Shown here: in pieces, positions 1-5,128 of the stretch | Position numbering within the stretch: the stretch's first letter is position 1 | How the letters are laid out: every line of letters starts with the position of its first letter | Origin: JABCPE02 sp963521545 | Lineage (GTDB): Bacteria > Bacteroidota > Bacteroidia > Flavobacteriales > Weeksellaceae | Assembly: GCA_963521545.1 (NCBI GenBank) | Contig: CAUQVP010000109.1 | Coordinates: 1 to 5,128 of the forward strand | Direction of reading: 5' to 3' | DNA length: 5,128 nucleotides | Position numbers and translations under genes: made by a program | Notes under the pieces: model-generated | What the model saw: only the letters and a program-made list of their open reading frames with translations | What the model was told of the DNA's origin: nothing | Database searches by the model: none

Positions 1-1487
1 TTAAACTCCTGCTCCATTTCTGCGATGATTTCATCCGAAACTATGCCTTCCTGAAGCAGTTTTTGTTTATAAATTTTCCTTGGGTTAGGATGATTTGCGA
101 TTATATCATATAGTTTAGGCTGGGTAAATCTTGGTTCATCCCCTTCGTTATGCCCATATTTTCGGTAACCTAAAAGGTCTATATATACATCTTTATGGAA
201 TTTGGCTCTATAATCCGCCGCAAAGCGAATAGCATGCACCACAGCCTCCACATCATCAGCATTGATATGCATCACAGGCGAATCTGTAACTTTCGCTATG
301 TCAGTACAATAAGTAGAAGAACGAGCATCGAGATAGTTGGTAGTAAAGCCCACCTGATTATTGACCACGATATGCACTGTTCCGCCTGTTTTATAGCCAT
401 CCAGTGTCATCATCTGGGCGATTTCATAGACAATTCCCTGCCCTGCAATGGCAGCATCTCCGTGAATGACAATCGGTAAAATTTTGGTATAATCTCCTTT
501 GTATTGGTCTATTTTTGCTCTACAAATCCCTTGAACCAAAGCTCCTACGGTTTCCAAGTGAGATGGGTTAGGAACGAGATTGATTCTAACTTCCTCGCCA
601 GAAGCCGTTGTCACTCTTTTAGATGCACCGAGATGGTATTTCACATCGCCAGAGAAAACATCTTCATCAAATTCCTTTCCTTCGAATTCAGAAAAAATTT
701 CTTTATATGATTTTTGGAAAATATTACTCAGAACATTCAGCCTCCCACGGTGAGCCATTCCCAGAACTACCTCATCCACACCATGTTGTGAAGAATAGCT
801 AATAAGCTGATCCACCGCTGGAATAAGGGACTCGCCGCCTTCCAGAGAAAACCTTTTCTGCCCGACAAATTTGGTATGAAGAAAGCGCTCAAAAGCTATG
901 GCTTGGTTTAGTTTATGCAAAATCTGGCGTTTTTCCTCCACGGAAAGAATCGGATGATTTTCGTTTTCTGAAATCCATTTTCTGATGAAATTTTTCTCCT
1001 CTACATTCTTGATATGAATATATTCCACTCCGATGGAGTCACAATATACCTGTTCCAAATGCTTTATAATATCTTCCAAAGTAGCTGGAGCAGCCATTCC
1101 GACCTGTGTAGCACAGTCAAATTTCTTACCTAAATCTGCCCTAGTGAGACCGAAATTCTCAATATCAAGAGTCGGCGAATACTCCCTACGCTTCCTTACA
1201 GGATTGGTCTTAGTAAAGAGATGCCCTCTGGTACGATAAGCTTCAATGAGATTGATAACCTTAAATTCCGTGAGGATATCCTCTGGCACGGCACCTGTAT
1301 TTATGGCTGTCTGTACCACTTGAGGAACTTCCTGCACTGATTCTCCATAATTCTCTAATGCAAAATCAAAGCCCTGAAAAAACGACTTCCACGAAGGCTC
1401 TATACTATCAGGACTCTGAAGATATTGTTGATACATACTGTCTATCAACTCTATATGCGCTGTATTTAAAAATGAAAACCTGTCCAT
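1..1487 (-). CDS. sucA: 2-oxoglutarate dehydrogenase E1 component (SucA), N-terminal part, cut by left edge
   Basis: This is the thiamine-diphosphate-dependent E1 subunit of the cytoplasmic 2-oxoglutarate dehydrogenase complex. It decarboxylates 2-oxoglutarate and passes the succinyl group to the lipoyl arm of E2 (SucB) in the TCA cycle. About 495 codons are visible of a family length near 900-950; the frame is open at the left edge. Residues 18-37 match the short E1 N-terminal motif (MYQQYL..P..I..SW..FF) that helps bind the other subunits. Residues 246-251 read HRGRLN and H285 lies in GDVKYH; these match the active-site histidines H260 and H298 of E. coli SucA. The cofactor motif runs from HGDAA (342-346) to NNQVGF (376-381), and GHNEGDEP is at 445-452. 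The ATG at 1487 is chosen because the protein from it begins like SucA and the only nearby upstream ATG (1492) is followed at once by TAA. There is no E2-like N-terminal fusion, so this is not the mycobacterial Kgd form. Identity is near certain. Confidence 0.97.
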   Translation of the reverse strand, partial: MDRFSFLNTAHIELIDSMYQQYLQSPDSIEPSWKSFFQGFDFALENYGESVQEVPQVVQTAINTGAVPEDILTEFKVINLIEAYRTRGHLFTKTNPVRKRREYSPTLDIENFGLTRADLGKKFDCATQVGMAAPATLEDIIKHLEQVYCDSIGVEYIHIKNVEEKNFIRKWISENENHPILSVEEKRQILHKLNQAIAFERFLHTKFVGQKRFSLEGGESLIPAVDQLISYSSQHGVDEVVLGMAHRGRLNVLSNIFQKSYKEIFSEFEGKEFDEDVFSGDVKYHLGASKRVTTASGEEVRINLVPNPSHLETVGALVQGICRAKIDQYKGDYTKILPIVIHGDAAIAGQGIVYEIAQMMTLDGYKTGGTVHIVVNNQVGFTTNYLDARSSTYCTDIAKVTDSPVMHINADDVEAVVHAIRFAADYRAKFHKDVYIDLLGYRKYGHNEGDEPRFTQPKLYDIIANHPNPRKIYKQKLLQEGIVSDEIIAEMEQEF

Positions 1488-1504
1488 TACATTTTAATTC
1501 TCCT
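1485..1504 (-). promoter_or_regulatory. sucA translation start: AGGAG, ATG-TAA start-stop, overlapping ATG
   Basis: On the minus strand, AGGAG (1504-1500) is followed after 7 bases by ATG-TAA (1492-1487). The last A of that TAA is the first A of the sucA ATG (1487-1485), giving ATGTAATG. The Shine-Dalgarno-like sequence is therefore ideally spaced for the start-stop ATG, and 12 bases from the sucA start. Flavobacteria make little use of Shine-Dalgarno pairing, so the arrangement could be chance. If it works, ribosomes would stop after one codon and restart on sucA. Confidence 0.4.
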
Positions 1505-1520
1505 ACTTTTTTTTGAGTTA

Positions 1521-1554
1521 CAAATTTATGAATTTTAGTCTTAATTTTAGTAAA
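1521..1554 (-). promoter_or_regulatory. Candidate Bacteroidota promoter for sucA
   Basis: Read on the minus strand, TAAATTTG at 1528-1521 is an exact match to the -7 consensus TAnnTTTG. A weak -33 candidate, TTTA at 1554-1551, lies 22 bases upstream inside the last codons of the preceding gene. Transcription would begin around 1514-1516 and give a leader of roughly 27-29 bases. The gap to the upstream gene is only about 59 bases, so sucA may also receive read-through. The motif is seen; its activity is inferred. Confidence 0.45.
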
Positions 1555-2650
1555 CTGGGAATGATAATTTCAGTACCACATCATTCTCATTATACGGAGC
1601 CTCCACAAATAGTTCTTCCAGCTTTCCGTTTTGAAGAAGGTCTTTTTTTATCTTATCCAAAAGTTTGGCTATAGCTTTTGTTCGCTGTTCATATCCTCCT
1701 TTGTAATAGATACTGTAATATTTTGATTTTTTAATGGTTCTAAAAGCAAAATTATTATCCGAAACATTCACTTTTTGGGATAATGGAACGCCATAGAAAT
1801 ATGAAACTTCTTTGTTTTTAAGTTCTCCTGCCTCTGTGAAAAGCACTGGTTCTCCGAACTCATCTTCCCGCTTTGAGAGGTCTTTGGTCACATAGCTGAA
1901 AACCCTGTTGTGATTGATGACTATATTTTTGAATAATGCTCCTTTTTTATTAGATGTGCTCACATTTACCCCCAGAAACAGCCTTTCATCCTGCTCCTCT
2001 ATCATGATGCTGTCATATTTTATCTGATTGAACATCACCTCTTTATCCACTTTTCCTGAAAGCAGATTGGTAAGGTTTTTGACACTTACAATTACATTAT
2101 TATTTATATAGCTTTCTATATCAGAATCTGCCGCCTTAAACCTAAGCAACAAAGAATATTTAGGCGTATTCACCTGCCACACAATCTTGGTTTTGTCTCC
2201 TTTTGGATAAAAATTTACATTGATTTTATATGGAACCTTTTTTCGTTCTTGGTAGAGCTCATAGCTGATGCTCTTATTTTCTTTCACTTTTCTGATAAAA
2301 ACCTCTCCATATTTATTTTTGTCCTTTGTATGATTGTAGCTCATGGAACTTCCCTCTCCTTCGTACGGCAAGAAATAACGATAGCGATAATTTTTATCAG
2401 ACAAAAAATAATCATTCCATCTCGTAAGATTCTGTAAATCATCAAACTGCGGAAAAACTTTATCCAAAGGAAACTCTATTTCCTTTTCCACTACAAAAGA
2501 ATTTTTCTCCTCAAAAAAATAATACATCACAGCCGTATAGCCTGATGCCAACAAGACTAATAAAAGCAAAATAATCTTAAACCAGCGCACTACAAAATAT
2601 TTTAAGCAAATATATAATATTTCCACATTTTTACCGAACAATTTGTGCAT
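1547..2650 (-). CDS. Membrane-anchored SRPBCC (START-like) protein with C-terminal GyrI-like domain, function unknown
   Basis: The protein has 367 residues from the ATG at 2650. A hydrophobic helix at about 24-46, preceded by R22 and K25, looks like an uncleaved N-terminal membrane anchor. Residues about 52-200 resemble the SRPBCC/polyketide-cyclase fold: a strand (FVVEKEIEFPLDKVF), then a DDLQNLTRWNDYF segment typical of the first helices, then alternating strands. Residues about 210-367 resemble a GyrI-like/AraC-effector-binding domain: ERLFLGVNV near 222, a Tyr-rich strand YYSIYYKGGY at 311-320, a charged amphipathic helix, and a closing LKLSFPVY. Both folds commonly hold hydrophobic small molecules, so a ligand-binding role at the inner membrane is plausible, but no substrate or catalytic residue can be named. 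The start is uncertain: a GTG at 2590 (V21) would give an N terminus of Met-R-W-F-K directly before the anchor, and a good -7 motif lies between the two starts. The domain calls are from pattern recognition and are moderately sure; the reading frame is secure. Confidence 0.88.
   Translation of the reverse strand: MHKLFGKNVEILYICLKYFVVRWFKIILLLLVLLASGYTAVMYYFFEEKNSFVVEKEIEFPLDKVFPQFDDLQNLTRWNDYFLSDKNYRYRYFLPYEGEGSSMSYNHTKDKNKYGEVFIRKVKENKSISYELYQERKKVPYKINVNFYPKGDKTKIVWQVNTPKYSLLLRFKAADSDIESYINNNVIVSVKNLTNLLSGKVDKEVMFNQIKYDSIMIEEQDERLFLGVNVSTSNKKGALFKNIVINHNRVFSYVTKDLSKREDEFGEPVLFTEAGELKNKEVSYFYGVPLSQKVNVSDNNFAFRTIKKSKYYSIYYKGGYEQRTKAIAKLLDKIKKDLLQNGKLEELFVEAPYNENDVVLKLSFPVY
2607..2614 (-). 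promoter_or_regulatory. Candidate -7 promoter motif for the SRPBCC/GyrI-like gene
   Basis: TATATTTG on the minus strand (2614-2607) is an exact TAnnTTTG match. The nearest -33-like TTG (2641-2639) is 24 bases away, slightly far. It lies downstream of the ATG at 2650 but upstream of the GTG at 2590, with transcription expected near 2602. If real, it favours the shorter protein. No equally good motif is visible on this strand between 2651 and 2719. Confidence 0.35.
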
Positions 2651-2719
2651 ATAAATTCACTCTTCCATTCTTCATTAAAGCCATAAAAGAAAAAAATAAA
2701 ATTTTCTTACCTTTGTCTC
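2651..2719. other. Divergent intergenic gap
   Basis: This short AT-rich gap separates the two divergent gene pairs. It holds an A-rich tract at about 2685-2700 that could act as an upstream promoter element for the rightward regulator gene, and the -7 motif of that gene at its right end. I see no inverted repeat long enough to be an operator and no sigma-54 -24/-12 (GG...GC) promoter. Confidence 0.6.
2708..2715 (+). promoter_or_regulatory. Candidate -7 promoter motif, apparently leaderless, for the response regulator
   Basis: TACCTTTG is an exact TAnnTTTG match ending 4 bases before the ATG at 2720. Transcription normally begins about 4-7 bases after this motif, so the mRNA would start at or next to the start codon. 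No -33 TTTG is visible at the expected distance; an A-rich tract lies there instead. The next in-frame ATG is far inside the receiver domain, so moving the start downstream would destroy the protein fold. Confidence 0.5.
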
Positions 2720-3904
2720 ATGCAAAAAATCTTAATAGTAGAAGACGAAAAAAGTATCTCTAACATCTTGGAAAACATACTCTCAGATGAGATACAAGGC
2801 TCCGAAATCACCATCGCAGAGAATGGTCTGGATGCCTATAAATTGATAGAAAAAAATGACTTTGACCTGATTATTTCAGACATCAAAATGCCTAAATTAT
2901 CAGGAAACGAACTCCTCACACAAAGCCTTTCTATAAAGCCTGAAAGTGTTTTTCTAATGATTTCGGGACATGCGGATATAGAAACTGCTGTCACCTGCCT
3001 GAAAAACGGAGCATATGATTTCATCTCCAAACCTATTGATATCAACAGGCTGATTACGAGTGTAAAAAACGCTTTGGAAAAGAAGCATTTACAGAATACT
3101 AAAAATTCGCTCATCAAAGAAAACACCCAGCTGAAAAAGAAAGTCAGCAAAAAATACCAAATGATTGGCGAATCTCCTGCTCTGAAAAACATTCAGAACA
3201 TGATAGAGAAAGTAGCGCCATCTGATGCCAGAGTCCTCATCACAGGTTCCAACGGTTCTGGGAAAGAGCTGGTAGCACACGCCATCCATTCCCTCAGCGA
3301 ACGCAGCAAAAACCCTATCGTAGAGGTGAACTGCGCCGCTATCCCTTCAGAACTAATTGAAAGTGAACTCTTTGGACATGTAAAAGGTTCTTTCACAGGA
3401 GCTATCAAAGACAAACAAGGGAAATTTGAACAAGCCAATGGCGGTACTCTTTTCCTAGATGAAATCGGTGATATGAGCCTCGTAGCCCAAGCCAAAGTCC
3501 TTCGTGCTTTGCAGGAAAATAAAGTTTCGCCTGTGGGAAGCGACAAGGAAATAAAAGTAGATGTGCGCGTGCTGGCGGCGACCAACAAAGATTTGAAAAA
3601 AGAAATAGAAGCAGGAAAATTCCGTGAAGACCTCTACCACAGGCTTTCCGTGATAGAAATCCATGTTCCCTCTCTGGATGAAAGAAAGGACGATATTCCT
3701 ATTTTAGTGAAACATTTCGCGAAACTCATCTCCGAGGAGCAGGGAACTTCGGTAAAAGAATTTGACGACAAAGCCATAAAAACCCTCCAAAACTTCTCAT
3801 GGACGGGAAATATCCGAGAACTTAGAAATGTAGTAGAAAGGCTGATTATATTAGGTTCAAACCCTGTAACAGCAGAAGATGTAACCAATTTTGTAAGAAA
3901 ATAA
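2720..3904 (+). CDS. NtrC-family sigma-54 response regulator lacking the DNA-binding domain
   Basis: This 394-residue cytoplasmic protein has a receiver domain (1-120) and a sigma-54-activating AAA+ domain (about 147-394). Receiver: acidic pocket E8-D9, phospho-acceptor D54 in SDIKMP, switch residue S82 and K104 in SKP. A charged linker (about 115-145) is likely coiled coil. AAA+: Walker A GSNGSGKE (176-183), sigma-54 contact loop GSFTGA (223-228, where most members have GAFTGA), Walker B GGTLFLDEIGD (241-251), FREDLYHRL with probable arginine fingers (R302, R308), and sensor II GNIRELRN (363-370). After phosphorylation such proteins form rings that use ATP to open sigma-54 polymerase promoters. 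The protein stops at VRK, where relatives of about 450-480 residues continue into a Fis-type helix-turn-helix; no such domain is encoded here. Known relatives without it, such as Helicobacter FlgR, work from solution. The start gives a complete receiver. Its partner kinase is not in the window. Confidence 0.96.
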   Translation: MQKILIVEDEKSISNILENILSDEIQGSEITIAENGLDAYKLIEKNDFDLIISDIKMPKLSGNELLTQSLSIKPESVFLMISGHADIETAVTCLKNGAYDFISKPIDINRLITSVKNALEKKHLQNTKNSLIKENTQLKKKVSKKYQMIGESPALKNIQNMIEKVAPSDARVLITGSNGSGKELVAHAIHSLSERSKNPIVEVNCAAIPSELIESELFGHVKGSFTGAIKDKQGKFEQANGGTLFLDEIGDMSLVAQAKVLRALQENKVSPVGSDKEIKVDVRVLAATNKDLKKEIEAGKFREDLYHRLSVIEIHVPSLDERKDDIPILVKHFAKLISEEQGTSVKEFDDKAIKTLQNFSWTGNIRELRNVVERLIILGSNPVTAEDVTNFVRK

Positions 3905-3908
3905 TTTT

Positions 3909-5128
3909 ATGCTTTTATCGCTTAATCTTAAATATACCCGAGAATGTTTTAAACTCGCTCTCCCTGTGATGCTTACACAGCTGGGGCAGGTTTCCGTGAA
4001 TTTGTTTGATAATATGATGGTGGGAAATATGCTGGGCGCCAACGCGCTGGCTTCCACGGCATTAGCAAACTCAGTTTTTATTTCTGTTTTTATTTTTGGT
4101 GTTGGTGTTTCATTTGCAATTCCACCATTAGTCTCTGAGGCTCAGGCTCAAAAAGACCACGACAGAATCAATAGTGTTTTTCGCCACGGAGCAGTGATAA
4201 ACACGCTCATCGGAACGATTTTGACTTTCATCCTATTAGCCATAGCGCCACTATTACACTACGCCAAACAGCCAGAGGAAATCATTCCTGATGCTATTTT
4301 ATACCTTTCTATCATTTCGCTGAGTGTGATTCCCGTAATGAAATTTCAGACCCTGAGAGAGGTTTCCGAAGGGCTGTCCTACACCATCGGCGTAACGATA
4401 GCTACTGTTGCTGCAAACCTCATCAATGTAATTCTGAATTATGTTTTCATGAAAGGACTTTTCGGTCTGGAACCGATGGGCGTGGCTGGCGCAGCCTATG
4501 CTACGCTGATTGCAAGGGTTTTCTCCGTTATTTTCCTATACATCGTGATGAAAAGAAATTCCATCACAAGAAGATACATTAACGAGCTGAGTTTCAAGGT
4601 TTCTCTTTTCAAAAAGGAAATGTTCCAAACCCTGCTGAAATTAGGTCTTCCTACGGCTATGCAGTTGTTTTTTGAGGTGACAGCCTTTGCTTTGGCGGCC
4701 TTTATCTGCGGTATGGTAAGTACCACGGACATTGCTGCCCACCAAGTTACCATAAGTATGGCTTCCTTTACCTTCAATCTTTGTGCTGGTTTTGGTGTGG
4801 CTTCTACAATTATGATTGGGAAAAAACGCGGAGAGAAAGATTTCGTAGCCGTGAGGGAAATAGGAATTAACAACATGAAAATAGTTTTCCTATTCATGCT
4901 TATAAGCTGTCTGACTTTTACCATTGGTAAAAATGTCCTGCCTACATTTTTTACAAAGGAACACGAAACAGCCGTGATTGCTTTGGCTTCTCAGCTGCTG
5001 GTTCTCGCTTCGCTTTTCCAGCTTTCGGATGGATTACAGCTGGTTTCTTTGGCGTGTCTGCGCGGATTACAAGATGTAAAAATACCGAGTGTCATTACAT
5101 TCATCGCCTACTGGGTGGTAACGCTTCC
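3909..5128 (+). CDS. MATE-family (NorM-type) multidrug/cation antiporter, cut by right edge
   Basis: This is an inner-membrane exporter that exchanges Na+ or H+ for cationic drugs or other organic compounds. About 406 codons are visible of a family length near 450-460; the frame is open at the right edge. The sequence is a series of hydrophobic helices in two repeats. D34, in the first-helix motif FDNMMVGNMLG, corresponds to Asp36 of Vibrio cholerae NorM. E256, in GLPTAMQLFFEVTAF at the start of the second repeat, corresponds to Glu255. D374, in LSDGLQLV before LACLRGLQD, corresponds to Asp371. Keeping both Glu255 and Asp371 equivalents points to the NorM, probably Na+-coupled, branch. The ATG at 3909 lies 4 bases after the response-regulator stop, so the two genes are almost surely cotranscribed and perhaps translationally coupled. 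The substrate cannot be told from sequence. Confidence 0.96.
   Translation, partial: MLLSLNLKYTRECFKLALPVMLTQLGQVSVNLFDNMMVGNMLGANALASTALANSVFISVFIFGVGVSFAIPPLVSEAQAQKDHDRINSVFRHGAVINTLIGTILTFILLAIAPLLHYAKQPEEIIPDAILYLSIISLSVIPVMKFQTLREVSEGLSYTIGVTIATVAANLINVILNYVFMKGLFGLEPMGVAGAAYATLIARVFSVIFLYIVMKRNSITRRYINELSFKVSLFKKEMFQTLLKLGLPTAMQLFFEVTAFALAAFICGMVSTTDIAAHQVTISMASFTFNLCAGFGVASTIMIGKKRGEKDFVAVREIGINNMKIVFLFMLISCLTFTIGKNVLPTFFTKEHETAVIALASQLLVLASLFQLSDGLQLVSLACLRGLQDVKIPSVITFIAYWVVTL

Noticed and set aside
195..479. Plus-strand open frames across 195-1239
   Set aside because: They are antisense to sucA, whose frame is unbroken with all active-site motifs present; their translations are low-complexity and unlike known proteins.
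1488..1546. Possible terminator between the SRPBCC/GyrI-like gene and sucA
   Set aside because: Only a 5-base AT stem (AAATT/AATTT) is visible, overlapping the -7 motif, and the T-run is not preceded by a GC-rich hairpin.
3193..3588. A 131-codon minus-strand open frame within the response regulator
   Set aside because: It is antisense to the conserved AAA+ core, which includes Walker A, GSFTGA and Walker B, so it follows from the codon pattern of the real gene.
3902..3960. A frameshifted helix-turn-helix domain after the response regulator stop
   Set aside because: Only 4 bases separate the stop from the MATE start, and the frame beyond encodes the MATE N terminus with its conserved Asp motif.
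4496..4924. A 142-codon open frame on the minus strand within the MATE gene
   Set aside because: It lies wholly opposite a clearly conserved MATE coding frame and its translation resembles no known family; it is a shadow.
1..5128. Mobile element, CRISPR array, tRNA/rRNA or defence system
   Set aside because: I saw no terminal inverted repeats, spaced direct repeats, tRNA-like folds or defence-related motifs; nearly all of the sequence is accounted for by four ordinary genes.

Overview
The window looks like chromosomal DNA from a member of the Bacteroidota, most likely a flavobacterium of the Chryseobacterium/Elizabethkingia/Riemerella type. The evidence is AT-rich intergenic DNA, Bacteroidota-type -7 promoter motifs (TAnnTTTG) before several genes, and protein sequences of flavobacterial character. 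The genus is an inference from general resemblance, not from a database search.

Layout: two genes on the minus strand and two on the plus strand diverge from a short gap near 2.65-2.72 kb. On the minus strand, an anchored SRPBCC-plus-GyrI-like protein of unknown function (1547-2650) is followed after about 59 bases by the N-terminal half of sucA, the E1 subunit of 2-oxoglutarate dehydrogenase (1487 to the left edge). On the plus strand, an NtrC-type sigma-54 response regulator that ends right after its AAA+ domain (2720-3904) is followed after 4 bases by a NorM-type MATE efflux transporter (3909 to the right edge).

How they work together: sucA is central metabolism (TCA cycle) and probably continues into sucB beyond the left edge. 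The response regulator and the MATE pump are almost certainly cotranscribed, so the pump may share the regulator's expression, but no sensor kinase is visible. The anchored SRPBCC/GyrI protein may bind a small hydrophobic ligand, but nothing here fixes its role.

I see no mobile element, CRISPR array, tRNA/rRNA, integron, phage gene or toxin-antitoxin pair. There is no stretch over 300 bases without a gene. I regard the window as mostly ordinary core genome. The points worth a second look are the response regulator without a DNA-binding domain, its apparently leaderless promoter, its tight coupling to a MATE pump, the SRPBCC/GyrI fusion, and a start-stop ATG-TAA overlapping the sucA start codon.
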